A stretch of 64,000 nt of DNA from an uncultured Erythrobacter sp. Lineage in GTDB: Bacteria; Pseudomonadota; Alphaproteobacteria; Sphingomonadales; Sphingomonadaceae. Below, in pieces: positions 41,281-50,966 of this stretch. The first letter of the stretch is position 1. Each line of letters starts with the position of its first letter. Made by a program: the position numbers and the translations under genes. Location of the stretch: assembly GCF_947502395.1 (NCBI RefSeq), contig NZ_CANMZM010000003.1, positions 372,001 through 436,000 of the forward strand, written 5' to 3'. The notes beneath the pieces are model-generated. The model searched no databases. It was not told the origin of the DNA and saw only the letters and a list, made by a program, of their open reading frames with translations.

Positions 41281-43518
41281 ATGAGCAGTCCAGAGATCAT
41301 TGATACGGATGTGGTGGGGTCAAGCGAGCACCCGTCTGTCTCTGCTGCGAGCCCACCCTCTGTCCCTCAACGTATCTCGGCCCCCGAGGGTGAAGCCTAT
41401 TTTAACCGCGAGCTTTCCTGGCTGGCGTTTAATGAGCGTGTTCTCGCTGAGGCTTCGAACGAACGCTATCCGCTGCTTGAGCGGCTGCGCTTCCTTTCGA
41501 TTTCTGGGAGCAATCTTGATGAGTTCATGATGATCCGCGTTGCGGGTCTTGTGGGTCAGGCCCAGCGCGGCATCGCCAGACCCGCCATCGATGGTCGCAC
41601 CCCGACTCAGCAATTGGCGGCGATCCGCGAAAAGCTTGCAGCAATCTCTGCCAGGCAACAGAACATCTTTCGTGAGCTTCACGAACTGCTCGCTGATGCT
41701 GACATTCACATCGCCGATGAACAAAGGGTCAAACCGGCAGCGCATCAATGGCTAGAGGCGTTCTTCCTTGAAGAGATTTTGCCAGTTATCACCCCGCAGG
41801 CGCTCGATCCGGCGCATCCATTCCCCTTCGTGCACAATGAAGGCATGGGATTGCTCTTCACCCTCACGCGTGATGCAGATCAAGAACAGATCATTGAGAT
41901 GATCCTGATCCCGACTGCTTTGCCGCGGTTCGTCCGCGTGCCGGGCGATATCGCCGGGGCAGGTGAGGCTCTGTATATCTCGATTGCGAGCCTGATTCAG
42001 CGCTATGCCAAGAAGCTCTTCCCCGGTTTCACCATTGAGGGCGACGGCCTTTTCCGGGTCCTGCGCGATAGCGATATTGAAATCGAGGAAGAGGCCGAAG
42101 ATCTGGTCCGTACTTTCCGCAGCGCGATTCAGCGCAGACGCCGCGGCCAAGTGATCCAATTGGAACTTGAAGATGATTTCGATCCTCAGGCAGAAGGTAT
42201 TCTGCTCGAGCAATTGGGCGTGCACGAAGCGGCCGTGATCAAAACCGATGGCATGATCGGGATCGATGGTCTTTCCGAGATTGTCGACGAAGACCGGCCT
42301 GACCTCAAATTTGACGCGTATTCTCCGCGCTATCCCGAACGTGTGCGCGAACACGATGGCGACGTTTTCTCTGCCATTCGCGAGAAGGACATCGTCGTTC
42401 ATCACCCTTACGAAAGCTTCGAAGTGGTGGTCGATTTCATCCGTCAAGCTGCGGCCGATCCAGAGGTGGTGGCGATTAAGCAAACGCTCTATCGCGCAGG
42501 CGCTCAATCCGCCGTGATCAATGCTCTGATCGAAGCGGCAGAGAGCGGCAAGTCAGTCACTGCCGTGGTCGAGCTAAAGGCCCGCTTTGATGAAGAGCAA
42601 AACTTGAAATGGGCGACCAAGCTTGAACGGGCGGGCGTGCAGGTGATCTACGGCTTCACCGACTGGAAGACCCACGCAAAGATCGCAATGGTGATGCGCC
42701 GTGAGGACAATGGATTCCGCACCTATTGCCACTTTGGCACTGGCAATTACCACCCGGTCACAGCCAAAGTATACACTGATTTGAGCTTCTTTACCGCTGA
42801 TCCGAAGCTGGGTCAGGATGCCGCGAAAATGATGAATTTCGTGACCGGCTATGTGGAGCCATCAGGGTTAGAGCGCATCGCAATCGCGCCTCTGAATCTG
42901 CGCGAAACCATCTACGAACGGATCGATGCCGAGATCGCCAATGCAGCCAGGGGTAAGCCCGCTGCAATCTGGATAAAGTGCAATCAGATCACCGATCAGG
43001 GAATGATCGATAGGCTCTACGCGGCAAGCGATGCGGGGGTCTCGGTCGAGCTGGTGGTGCGCGGGATTTGCTGTCTCAAACCCGGCGTTCCGGGACTGTC
43101 TGAGAATATCCGCGTCAAGTCGATTATTGGCCGCTTCCTAGAGCACAGCCGTATTTACGCCTTTGCTAATGGCGAACCGTTGCCCGGTCCCGGTGCGCGT
43201 GTTTACATCGGGTCGGCCGATTTGATGGGACGTAATCTTGATCGTAGGGTGGAATCGCTCATCCCCATCCTAAACCGCACTGTCCACGATCAGGTTCTGC
43301 AACAGGTGCTGCTCGCCAATATGCTCGACGTGGAGCAAAGCTGGTGGCTGCATGCGGATGGCAGTTATGCACGGGTGGAAAACGCGCCCGAAGGTGACAT
43401 GAAACCCTTTAACTGCCACAGATATTTCATGACGAACCCAAGCTTGTCAGGTCGAGGAGGGGCGCTTGAAGCGGGCGGTGTGCCCAAGCTTTCCCTGCGC
43501 AAGGGCAGGGCCGGATAG
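41281..43518 (+). CDS. ppk: Polyphosphate kinase 1
   Basis: This enzyme reversibly transfers the terminal phosphate of ATP to polyphosphate. I start at ATG 41281, with AATAGGTGAA about ten bases upstream; GTG 41266 is in frame too. The protein begins its N domain at YFNRELSWLAFNERVLAEA. The catalytic His lies in CHFGTGNYHPVTAKVYTDLS (about residue 484), and a second active-site His in EHSRIYAFANGEPLPGP (about 621). DLMGRNLDRRVESLIPI closes the C2 domain. The length of 745 residues is usual. It forms a unit with ppx 11 bp downstream. Confidence 0.95.
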   Translation: MSSPEIIDTDVVGSSEHPSVSAASPPSVPQRISAPEGEAYFNRELSWLAFNERVLAEASNERYPLLERLRFLSISGSNLDEFMMIRVAGLVGQAQRGIARPAIDGRTPTQQLAAIREKLAAISARQQNIFRELHELLADADIHIADEQRVKPAAHQWLEAFFLEEILPVITPQALDPAHPFPFVHNEGMGLLFTLTRDADQEQIIEMILIPTALPRFVRVPGDIAGAGEALYISIASLIQRYAKKLFPGFTIEGDGLFRVLRDSDIEIEEEAEDLVRTFRSAIQRRRRGQVIQLELEDDFDPQAEGILLEQLGVHEAAVIKTDGMIGIDGLSEIVDEDRPDLKFDAYSPRYPERVREHDGDVFSAIREKDIVVHHPYESFEVVVDFIRQAAADPEVVAIKQTLYRAGAQSAVINALIEAAESGKSVTAVVELKARFDEEQNLKWATKLERAGVQVIYGFTDWKTHAKIAMVMRREDNGFRTYCHFGTGNYHPVTAKVYTDLSFFTADPKLGQDAAKMMNFVTGYVEPSGLERIAIAPLNLRETIYERIDAEIANAARGKPAAIWIKCNQITDQGMIDRLYAASDAGVSVELVVRGICCLKPGVPGLSENIRVKSIIGRFLEHSRIYAFANGEPLPGPGARVYIGSADLMGRNLDRRVESLIPILNRTVHDQVLQQVLLANMLDVEQSWWLHADGSYARVENAPEGDMKPFNCHRYFMTNPSLSGRGGALEAGGVPKLSLRKGRAG

Positions 43519-43529
43519 GGCCGCGCTGG

Positions 43530-45065
43530 ATGAAGTCTGGCAAGAATCGCGCAGACCGCGACGGAACCTTTGCAGGCAACACGCCAGGCCGCGCGATTAT
43601 TGATATTGGCTCGAACACCGTTCGTATGGTGATCTATGGCGGTACAATGCGCGCGCCGACCATACTGCTCAATGAAAAGGTCACGGCGAAGCTTGGTCGC
43701 GATATTGCGAGTAAGGGCGTGCTGGCCGACGAAGCGATTGAGCTGGCGATGCGCGGTCTTAGTCGGTTTGCTCTACTGCTGCGCGATCTGAAAGTCGATG
43801 ACGTTGAGACGGTAGCCACTGCCGCAGTGCGTGAGGCGAGCAACGGTAGCAAGTTTATCGGTAAGCTTCGCAAGCTAGGCTTTGAGCCAACGATTATCAC
43901 CGGTGAGGAAGAAGCTTGCCTTGGCGCCAATGGCGTTATGGGCGCATTCCCCGATGCGCAAGGGACGGTCGCGGATCTGGGCGGAGGAAGCCTCGAACTC
44001 GTCCGCCTCACCGATAAGGGCCCGAGGAACGCGGTTTCTCTGCCCCTTGGCACATTACGGCTGCCCGACTTTCGCGGAAAATCGCGTGGTGGAATGCGTA
44101 AGGCGATCGAAAAAGCGCTCGGGAAAGGCGCACCCAAGATCGAGAAAGGCGAACCGCTTTACCTCGTTGGGGGAACGCTCAGGACGATGGCAGTCTACGC
44201 CATGCAGGAAGAAGGGCATCCGCTTTCCGATCCTCACGGGTTTGAACTCAGTCCGAGCGATGCGAGGCGCTTCCTTGGCAAGGCTCTCGCTAATGAGACG
44301 GTCGAAAGCCTCAAGCAACGTGATCGAATCTCGTCGATGCGCGCCGAGAAGCTTCCCGATGCTTCGGTCTTGGCAGAAGCCATGCTTTCGCGATTTGAGC
44401 CCAGCCGCATCATCTTTTCCTCATGGGGTCTACGTGAAGGGATCCTCTATTCCTCGCTCCCCGATCACAGCAAGAGCCGCGATCCGCTACTCGCGGGTGT
44501 CTCGGTTTTCGCAGCCCAGAGGGGTGCACCTGCAACCTTGGCCACACGGATCGCGAGTTGGACCGTGGACGCAGCGCCATCCCGCAAACATGGCAGTGAG
44601 AAGTTGCGCATGGCGGCAACAATGCTGGCGCTCGCCTCGATGCAGATCGAGCCCAACATCCGTTTGCCTCAAGCCATCGATTGGGCGCTCCACAAGCGTT
44701 GGATAGCGGTGAGCGGCAAGGATCGCGCCATGCTGGCCGCAGCAATTGCAGCGAATGGCAACGTGCTGGACCTGCCCGATGAAGTCACCTCTCTCGCAAA
44801 TTCCGATGCGCTGGACGAGGCGATTTGCTGGGGCCTTGCTGTGCGTCTTGCCAGGCGACTTGGTGCAGGTTCACGCCGCTCACTTCAAGAGAGCCGCCTA
44901 GGTATCGAGGGCAAGACCCTCACATTACGTTTGGCGAAGAGTCAGGGCGCGCTCTTTGGCTTCTCAACTGAGAAGGATATGAAGCTTCTGGCGGGCCGCC
45001 TAGGCCTTGATTGGACGGTTGAAATTGTGCCCGATGATGGGCTTCGGTTGAAAGGATCAGACTAG
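43530..45065 (+). CDS. ppx: Exopolyphosphatase / Ppx-GppA family
   Basis: This ASKHA-fold phosphatase hydrolyses polyphosphate or pppGpp. The motifs are DIGSNTVRMVIYGG (phosphate 1 loop), AAVREASNGSKFIGKL, the catalytic Glu in IITGEEEACLGANGV and DLGGGSLELVRL (phosphate 2). The 511 residues include the C-terminal helical/HD-like part. It follows ppk directly, the usual ppk-ppx pairing. The stop overlaps the end of the convergent transporter gene by four bases. Sequence alone does not separate Ppx from GppA activity; the context favours Ppx. Confidence 0.93.
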   Translation: MKSGKNRADRDGTFAGNTPGRAIIDIGSNTVRMVIYGGTMRAPTILLNEKVTAKLGRDIASKGVLADEAIELAMRGLSRFALLLRDLKVDDVETVATAAVREASNGSKFIGKLRKLGFEPTIITGEEEACLGANGVMGAFPDAQGTVADLGGGSLELVRLTDKGPRNAVSLPLGTLRLPDFRGKSRGGMRKAIEKALGKGAPKIEKGEPLYLVGGTLRTMAVYAMQEEGHPLSDPHGFELSPSDARRFLGKALANETVESLKQRDRISSMRAEKLPDASVLAEAMLSRFEPSRIIFSSWGLREGILYSSLPDHSKSRDPLLAGVSVFAAQRGAPATLATRIASWTVDAAPSRKHGSEKLRMAATMLALASMQIEPNIRLPQAIDWALHKRWIAVSGKDRAMLAAAIAANGNVLDLPDEVTSLANSDALDEAICWGLAVRLARRLGAGSRRSLQESRLGIEGKTLTLRLAKSQGALFGFSTEKDMKLLAGRLGLDWTVEIVPDDGLRLKGSD

Positions 45066-45940
45066 GCTTTCTTGGCCGAAAAGGGCGAGAAATCGGTGTC
45101 CGTGTCGAACAGATCGACTCCCTCTGCCTTCTTAAGCTTGCCCACCACCAAATAGGTGATCGGGGTCAAAGCCGCTTCCCACAGGACTTTCAAAAGCCAG
45201 TTGGTGATCATCACCGTCACAACTGCTTCCGTGGTCCAAATGCCAAGAAACGCAATGGGGTAGAAGATCAGGCTATCAACCCCTTGGCCTACCAAAGTAG
45301 AGCCGATGGTGCGGGTCCAAAGCGCTTTGCCTTTGGTCCAGACCTTCATCTTCGCCATGACATAGGAGTTAACAAACTCGCCCGCCCAGAACGCCGTGAT
45401 GGAGGCAACGACAATGCGCCAAGTGCTTCCAAAGACGGAGTTATAGGTCTCCTGACAGATCGCTCCGGTGGGCCCATTTGGGTCGGTTGTTGAGGTAAGG
45501 GGGCCTTGCCCGCCAAAGCCGCTTGCTCCGCAAGCCCAACCCTCAAAGGCCGGGAGGCTCACCACCACATAACTCATAAACGCCAAGAAGATCATCGCGG
45601 CAAAGCCGGTCCAGATCACACGGCGCGCACGAGCGAAGCCATAAATCTCGGTTAGAATGTCACCGATGACATAGCCGAGTGGGAAAAACAGGATTCCAGC
45701 GCCATAGATGAAGACACCGTCTGGTGCAGGCCACATTCCTTGCGGCCACCAGCTGACTTCAACAAAAGTCAGCTTGGCTGCACCGATAATATTCGAGAGC
45801 AGAAGGATCGCCACGAAGGCGGCCATGACGAAATCGTAATAGCGGAAAGTAGCCGGCGCATGGCTGGTCGCTTGAATACCGTCATCGGGATTCTGGTCGA
45901 AAACAGCGGCCGGATTAGAGGGGATCTCAGATTTTTCCAT
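45062..45940 (-). CDS. Queuosine precursor transporter (YhhQ/VUT family)
   Basis: The 292-residue inner-membrane protein has six to seven helices. Family stretches are LLLSNIIGAAKLTFVEVSWW, GAGILFFPLGYVIGDILTEI, YGFARARRVIWTGF, then ASITAFWAGEFVNSYVMAKM and TIGSTLVGQGVDSLIFYPIA. The PLGYVIGDILTEIYG motif is diagnostic. These proteins import queuine-related bases (preQ0/preQ1) for tRNA modification. I start at ATG 45940 (MEKSEIPSNP), because the 19 upstream codons look non-coding. An unusual loop of about 30 residues with GPLTSTTDPNGPTGAICQ lies between helices 3 and 4. Confidence 0.88.
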   Translation of the reverse strand: MEKSEIPSNPAAVFDQNPDDGIQATSHAPATFRYYDFVMAAFVAILLLSNIIGAAKLTFVEVSWWPQGMWPAPDGVFIYGAGILFFPLGYVIGDILTEIYGFARARRVIWTGFAAMIFLAFMSYVVVSLPAFEGWACGASGFGGQGPLTSTTDPNGPTGAICQETYNSVFGSTWRIVVASITAFWAGEFVNSYVMAKMKVWTKGKALWTRTIGSTLVGQGVDSLIFYPIAFLGIWTTEAVVTVMITNWLLKVLWEAALTPITYLVVGKLKKAEGVDLFDTDTDFSPFSAKKA

Positions 45941-45997
45941 CGCGAAGCCGTTAGCGTGATTTGAATGCTGCGAAAAGCACGCTATTGGCACCCGCAC

Positions 45998-46074
45998 GCG
46001 CCCTTAGCTCAGCTGGATAGAGCACGGGACTTCTAATCCTGAGGCCGCAGGTTCGACTCCTGCAGGGCGCGCCA
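45998..46074 (+). tRNA. tRNA-Arg (anticodon TCT)
   Basis: The 77-nt cloverleaf is complete. The acceptor stem is GCGCCCT/AGGGCGC, the D-arm GCTC...GAGC, the anticodon stem CGGGA/TCCTG with loop CTTCTAA, and the T-arm GCAGG-TTCGACT-CCTGC. Encoded CCA is at 46072-46074. The anticodon TCT reads AGA/AGG. It lies 57 bp from the divergent transporter start. Confidence 0.97.
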
Positions 46075-46141
46075 TTCCATCTTCTTGGCTTTTTTGATTC
46101 TCAGCTCAACTTGTGAGCCTTTTGTGCTGGAGGAAACAGTT

Positions 46142-46173
46142 TGGCCCACACCTTCCCCCCAAGGTGTGGGCCA
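46142..46173. repeat. Perfect 13-bp-stem hairpin downstream of tRNA-Arg
   Basis: TGGCCCACACCTT (46142-46154) and AAGGTGTGGGCCA (46161-46173) are perfect complements around CCCCCC. It could end the tRNA transcript or be part of a dispersed intergenic repeat. There is no T-run after it. Confidence 0.6.
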
Positions 46174-46178
46174 GGCGC

Positions 46179-46200
46179 CGGAGGGCTGCACCGCCCTCCG
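46179..46200. repeat. Second hairpin of the tRNA-downstream pair
   Basis: CGGAGGGC (46179-46186) pairs with GCCCTCCG (46193-46200) around TGCACC, 5 bp after the first hairpin. A third weaker GGGT...ACCC pair follows near 46204-46222. The rest of the 46075-46389 gap shows no gene. The crp promoter and the GGGGGGC ribosome site lie at its right end. Confidence 0.55.
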
Positions 46201-46389
46201 CTCGGGTCGCCTTCGGTTACCCCCATAGCGTGTGCATTCTCTAGGCGCTTTCACGGAGGCGTTCTGTGATGGCCATCACTGTTTTGTCATTTACCTGAAT
46301 CGGCAGTCTAAGAGATGAGGCGATTGCCAAGTTGCATGCCGGATTGCACCCCGGTGCGTGAGCAGGTAATCTTGCGTTCTGGGGGGCAA

Positions 46390-47088
46390 ATGGAAACGCT
46401 CGATTCAATCATTGATACACTGGCACCAGACAGTCTGCTGCGCGCACTTTCGCGGGTGCAGTTGGAAGGATTGCTGGCGAAGTCCAATCGTCGCGAGCTT
46501 AAGAAAGGCGACGTTCTGATCAATCAGGGCGATGAGGAGGGCGACTTTGCGGTCTATCTTCTTTCTGGCGCGCTCAAGATCAGCTTTGTGAGTGCCGGGG
46601 GCAGGGAGATCATCCTCAACTATTGCGCGCCCAATGAGCTGGTGGGAGAGATTGCACTGCTTGATAGCGGGCCGCGTACGGCAACGGTGACCGCAGTCGT
46701 CCCCTCAGCCGTTCTGCTCCTGCCGACCCAGGCCTTTCTTGAGACCGTGTCGAACAACCCGGCGTCTGTCGTTGGCGTGATGCGCGAACTTGCCCGGCGG
46801 GTGCGGCAATTGAACCTAGTTGTTGAGAGCGATCGCACCTTCTCGATGGGACCGCGGTTAGCGCGCGCTCTGGTGCGGCTGATTGACCGCAACAGAGAAG
46901 ACGGCGAGCTGATCTATAACCCAAGCCAGAACGACCTTGGAGCTTTCGCGGGGCTCGCGCGCGAGAATGTCAGCCGGCTCCTAACCGAGTGGGAGGCGCA
47001 GGAGGTGATAGAGCGGAAAGGCCGCGCGCTTGTGGTGCGCGATATCGAGTATCTTGAGCTTCTGGCTGAGTTCGGCGATGATGGCTGA
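46390..47088 (+). CDS. Crp/Fnr-family transcriptional regulator
   Basis: The 232-residue protein has an N-terminal cyclic-nucleotide-binding-like jelly roll (ELKKGDVLINQGDEEGDFAV, then GREIILNYCAPNELVGEIAL and GPRTATVTAV). A long dimer helix and a winged helix-turn-helix follow (NPSQNDLGAFAGLARENVSR, LLTEWEAQEVI). It lacks the N-terminal Cys cluster of FNR, so an oxygen-sensing Fe-S centre is not expected. The ligand is unknown. I start at ATG 46390, after GGGGGGCAA; the frame is open back to 46315. Its stop is 6 bp from the end of acsA, which is convergent. Confidence 0.88.
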   Translation: METLDSIIDTLAPDSLLRALSRVQLEGLLAKSNRRELKKGDVLINQGDEEGDFAVYLLSGALKISFVSAGGREIILNYCAPNELVGEIALLDSGPRTATVTAVVPSAVLLLPTQAFLETVSNNPASVVGVMRELARRVRQLNLVVESDRTFSMGPRLARALVRLIDRNREDGELIYNPSQNDLGAFAGLARENVSRLLTEWEAQEVIERKGRALVVRDIEYLELLAEFGDDG

Positions 47089-47094
47089 AGAGGT

Positions 47095-49026
47095 CTAGCG
47101 GTTCTGTCGTCCCTCAATCAGACGATCCACCAAGCTTGGGTCTGCAAGCGTCGACGTATCGCCCAGTGAACCATAGTCGTTCTCCGCTACCTTCCTCAAA
47201 ATCCGCCGCATGATCTTGCCCGAGCGGGTCTTTGTCAGACCATCGGTGAATTGCAGGTGGTCAGGTGTTGCGATGGGGCCGATCTCTTTGCGCACATGAG
47301 CGCGTAGCTCAGAATAAAGCTCTTCCGACCCTTCCTCGCCTGCATTCAAAGTGACGTAGCAATAGATACCTTGCCCTTTGATATCGTGCGGATAGCCCAC
47401 CACGGCAGCTTCCGCGACGAGTGGGTGAAGCACCAATGCGCTTTCCACTTCAGCGGTTCCCATGCGGTGGCCTGACACGTTGATCACATCATCGACCCGA
47501 CCGGTGATGCGATAGTATCCATCCTCATCGCGTTTGCAGCCATCTCCGGTGAAGTATTTGCCGGTGTAAGTGCTGAAATAGGTCTGAATGAAGCGCTCAT
47601 GGTCGCCATAGACGCTGCGCGCCTGGCCGGGCCAGCTGTGTGTCAGGCACAGGTTCCCTTCATTGGCACCGTCCAAGGTCACGCCATCATTGTCGACCAG
47701 TTCAAGCCGCACGCCGAACATTGGCAAGCCAGCGCTGCCTGGTTTCATATCATGCGCGCCGGGGAGGGTGGTCAGCATGCAGCCTCCCGTCTCGGTCTGC
47801 CACCATGTGTCGATGATCGGGCAACGTCCTTCGCCCACGACATCAAAGTACCAACGCCATGCTTCCGGGTTAATCGGCTCACCCACTGTGCCCAGCAGAC
47901 GCAACGAAGAGCGGTCACGACTGGTCACGAAATCATCGCCTTCGCGCATCAAAGCACGGATAGCGGTGGGTGCGGTATAGAGGATGTTGACCTGATGCTT
48001 GTCCACCACATCCCAGAATCGGCCATGATCAGGATAGTTGGGCACCCCTTCAAAGATGATCTGTGTCGCCCCATTCATCAGCGGCCCGTAGACGATGTAG
48101 GAATGTCCTGTGACCCAGCCTATGTCCGCCGAGCACCAGAAGGCCTCACCCGGCTGGTAATCAAATATGTAATTGAACGTGGCTGCCGTCCATACGCCGT
48201 AACCACCGGTTGTATGCAAAACGCCTTTGGGTTTTCCAGTCGAGCCGGAGGTGTAGAGGATGAACAGCGGATCTTCCGCGCTCATCACTTCGCATGGTAC
48301 GGGCGTGTCGGACTTCGCGTCATCAAACCAATGATCACGCCCGGCTTGCATTGCGACCTCAGTGCCGGTGTGCTTTACCACAAGTACGCCTTCAACCCCG
48401 CTCGCGCGCCCGATTTGGAGCGCGGCGTCAACATTGGTCTTGAGAGGGATGGGTTTGGAACCGCGCAGGCCCTCATCGGCGGTCACCACAAAGCGCGAGC
48501 CACAATCTTCGATCCGACCCGCCAGCGCTTCAGGAGAGAATCCACCAAACACGACCGAGTGGATGGCGCCTAGCCTTGCGCAGGCGAGCATAGCGGTCAC
48601 ACCTTCGATCACCATCGGCATGTAGATGGTCACGCGCTCACCCTTGGTCACACCAATCGCTTTGAGCGCATTGGCCATCGCGATGACCTCGCTCTGAAGC
48701 TCTGAATAGGTGAGGATGCGGCCCGGCGTGTTTGGATCGTCGGGCTCAAAGATCAGCGCTGTTGTGTCGCCGCGGCCCGCTTCGACATGCCGATCAACGG
48801 CGTTGTGACACAGGTTGAGTGCACCATCCTCAAACCATTTGATTTGGACCGGATCGTAGCTCCAATCGCCACCCTTGGTGGGATTTGTTGCCCAATCGAG
48901 ACGTTCTGCCTGCTCCAGCCAGAAACTGTCCGGATCAGCGATGGAGCGCGCATACATCTCGTCATACTGTTCGGCCGTGCAATGCGTTGCTCTGCCTGTA
49001 TGCGGGCGCTGGACGGCCTGCGTCAT
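47095..49026 (-). CDS. acsA: Acetyl-coenzyme A synthetase
   Basis: This AMP-forming ligase activates acetate to acetyl-CoA via acetyl-AMP and has 643 residues. Motifs include the P-loop-like [19 protein letters not shown] (A3), [19 protein letters not shown] (A5) and [20 protein letters not shown] (A7-A8). The acetylatable Lys is in [18 protein letters not shown] near the C-terminus. The conserved Trp and Gly positions typical of acetate-specific enzymes are in the WWQTETGG stretch. It is monocistronic, with a 243-bp gap downstream that contains no evident gene. Confidence 0.95.
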   Translation of the reverse strand: MTQAVQRPHTGRATHCTAEQYDEMYARSIADPDSFWLEQAERLDWATNPTKGGDWSYDPVQIKWFEDGALNLCHNAVDRHVEAGRGDTTALIFEPDDPNTPGRILTYSELQSEVIAMANALKAIGVTKGERVTIYMPMVIEGVTAMLACARLGAIHSVVFGGFSPEALAGRIEDCGSRFVVTADEGLRGSKPIPLKTNVDAALQIGRASGVEGVLVVKHTGTEVAMQAGRDHWFDDAKSDTPVPCEVMSAEDPLFILYTSGSTGKPKGVLHTTGGYGVWTAATFNYIFDYQPGEAFWCSADIGWVTGHSYIVYGPLMNGATQIIFEGVPNYPDHGRFWDVVDKHQVNILYTAPTAIRALMREGDDFVTSRDRSSLRLLGTVGEPINPEAWRWYFDVVGEGRCPIIDTWWQTETGGCMLTTLPGAHDMKPGSAGLPMFGVRLELVDNDGVTLDGANEGNLCLTHSWPGQARSVYGDHERFIQTYFSTYTGKYFTGDGCKRDEDGYYRITGRVDDVINVSGHRMGTAEVESALVLHPLVAEAAVVGYPHDIKGQGIYCYVTLNAGEEGSEELYSELRAHVRKEIGPIATPDHLQFTDGLTKTRSGKIMRRILRKVAENDYGSLGDTSTLADPSLVDRLIEGRQNR

Positions 49027-49269
49027 TGATCCGTTGCTCCTATGATCGTCTCTTCAAAACGATCAATAGGCACAATCGGGCTCTTTAAGAAAGGCTAGAA
49101 TTTGCTCTGATTGTATTAACCTGCGCGGACCTCTTTGAAGAAGCCAGCAACTCAGGATCGTGGGGACGCTGCTTGCTGATCGAGTGCAGTCGCGTTGGAC
49201 AGATCATCGCAAGCGGCGACCTGCTCTGTGCCCCGTTCCACAGGGTCGTGAGCTATTGGTGCGACATGC

Positions 49270-50835
49270 TTATCGAGCCATCTTGACCAAAGGATTGTTC
49301 GGCCTGGTATCTGTCGTCATGACACCAGCGCGAGGAATGGAGTTTTTCGTCTGCGCCTCAATCAGAGTGTCTACATCTGACGCAGGCATGGCTTTGTGAA
49401 AGAGCCAACCTTGGATCTGATCGCACCCTGCCAAGCGAACCAAGGCCGCCTGATCTTCGGTTTCGACTCCCTCTGCAGTCACGCCCATGTCGAGCGCACG
49501 CGCAACCGCAATGCTGGAGAGCATCATCGCGCGGCTTCCCTCTTCCTCGCTTGCTTGGACTACCAAGGTGCGGTCCAGCTTGAGCTTTTCAAATCTGAAC
49601 TGGCGGAGAAAGCCAATCGAAGCGTATCCGGTTCCAAAATCGTCGAGTGAGACTTTGACCCCGAATTTGCGGATCACATCAAGGCTTCGCTCGGCGACAA
49701 CGGGATCGAGCACCAGGCACGTTTCAGTGACTTCCAACTCTAGCATGTGTGGCGGATAGCCGGTCTCCTCCAGGAGCTCCCCCAGTTTGATAGGGAATTC
49801 GGAATTGCGTAGCTGCGCCGCCGAGAGGTTGACTGAGAGGGAGATACCTTCCCAAGCTTTCGCTTTGCTCATGGCGGTGCGCAGGACCCACAGGCCAATG
49901 GGATTGATAATACCCGATTCCTCCGCGACCGGGATGAAGACATTTGGGCTGATTTGTTCCCCATCGCTTCTGTTCCAGCGCAGCAGAGCTTCAACCGCGA
50001 CGATATTGCCCTTCTCGGCATCAACCAGCGGCTGATAGGCGAGTTCAAATTCGTTCTTCTGGAGCCCTGTCCTTAGACTTGCTTCAAGGTCGCGTACGGC
50101 TTCGCGTCGCTTGTCAAAATTCGGATTGAACCAAGTGCAACGCATCTTGCCGCCACGTTTCGACATGTACATTGCCACATCTGCTCTGCGCAGCATCTCG
50201 GAAGGGGCGAGACAATCTTCTTGTGTGCTGTGAGCAAGGCCTATGCTAGCGCCTACTGCTAACTCGCGACCGCCGAGTTTGATTGGGACTTGGAGTCGAT
50301 CGAGGATCCTGCGGCACAGGCCTTCTAGAATTGTGCCTGCAAGGTGTCCTGTTGTGATTGCGGCAAACTCATCTCCTCCCAAGCGATAGCACCGTGCCTC
50401 TTCGCCGAGGATATCGCGCAGCAAAAGAGCGCAAGTCTTGATCAGCTCGTCACCCGTAACGTGACCAAAATGATCATTGATTTGTTTGAAGCCATCAAGG
50501 TCGAGCAGAGCAAGAGCGTGTTCATCACCGCATTCTACGCATCCTTCGAGATCATCGATAAGCGCCTGACGGTTGGGCAAGCTGCTCAGCGGATCGACAC
50601 GTCCCAACAGCTCAATCTCGCGCACATTGGCAAAACCGGAGCGGGTGAGGAGGAACATCGTAGCTGCATAGAAGAGCACTCCTGCGATCAAGAGTAAATC
50701 TGGATGCATGAGCGACAACGCATCGCTAGCGATAACAGCCAATGCAAATGCGGTCACGGCAAGGGAAATTATAGCAATTGGGAGCAAAACCAATCCCGTC
50801 GGAGTCAAACGAAATGGCTTGTTTGGTTTGGACAC
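49270..50835 (-). CDS. Membrane GGDEF-EAL cyclic-di-GMP protein
   Basis: The protein has 521 residues. Two N-terminal helices (LTPTGLVLLPIAIISLAVTA and LLLIAGVLFYAATMFLL) precede a GGDEF domain with the intact motif YRLGGDEFAAIT and the substrate-site LLDLDGFKQINDHFGHVTGD. An EAL domain follows with intact VAVEALLRWN, LEVTETCL, VSLDDFGTGYASI, KLDRTLV and AEGVET. Both activities could therefore be functional. I start at GTG 50835, because AAAGGA lies six bases upstream. The frame is open to TTG 50895, which has no ribosome site. It lies 131 bp downstream of cheR on the same strand, so it may be part of the chemotaxis transcript. Confidence 0.9.
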   Translation of the reverse strand: MSKPNKPFRLTPTGLVLLPIAIISLAVTAFALAVIASDALSLMHPDLLLIAGVLFYAATMFLLTRSGFANVREIELLGRVDPLSSLPNRQALIDDLEGCVECGDEHALALLDLDGFKQINDHFGHVTGDELIKTCALLLRDILGEEARCYRLGGDEFAAITTGHLAGTILEGLCRRILDRLQVPIKLGGRELAVGASIGLAHSTQEDCLAPSEMLRRADVAMYMSKRGGKMRCTWFNPNFDKRREAVRDLEASLRTGLQKNEFELAYQPLVDAEKGNIVAVEALLRWNRSDGEQISPNVFIPVAEESGIINPIGLWVLRTAMSKAKAWEGISLSVNLSAAQLRNSEFPIKLGELLEETGYPPHMLELEVTETCLVLDPVVAERSLDVIRKFGVKVSLDDFGTGYASIGFLRQFRFEKLKLDRTLVVQASEEEGSRAMMLSSIAVARALDMGVTAEGVETEDQAALVRLAGCDQIQGWLFHKAMPASDVDTLIEAQTKNSIPRAGVMTTDTRPNNPLVKMAR

Positions 50836-50966
50836 AAAGGTTCCTTTATTGGCACTAGGGCGCAGATTTGCGACTTCAAACTCGCTAAAGCTCAATGGCT
50901 AATGTTCGGTAAAGTCACGGCATTCTCTGGCCAGATTTGGACAGAAGGCGCCATCACTCGGAGTTC

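Noticed and set aside
47599..48573. 324-codon open frame antisense to acsA
   Set aside because: Shadow of acsA; codon pattern and lack of any domain argue against it.
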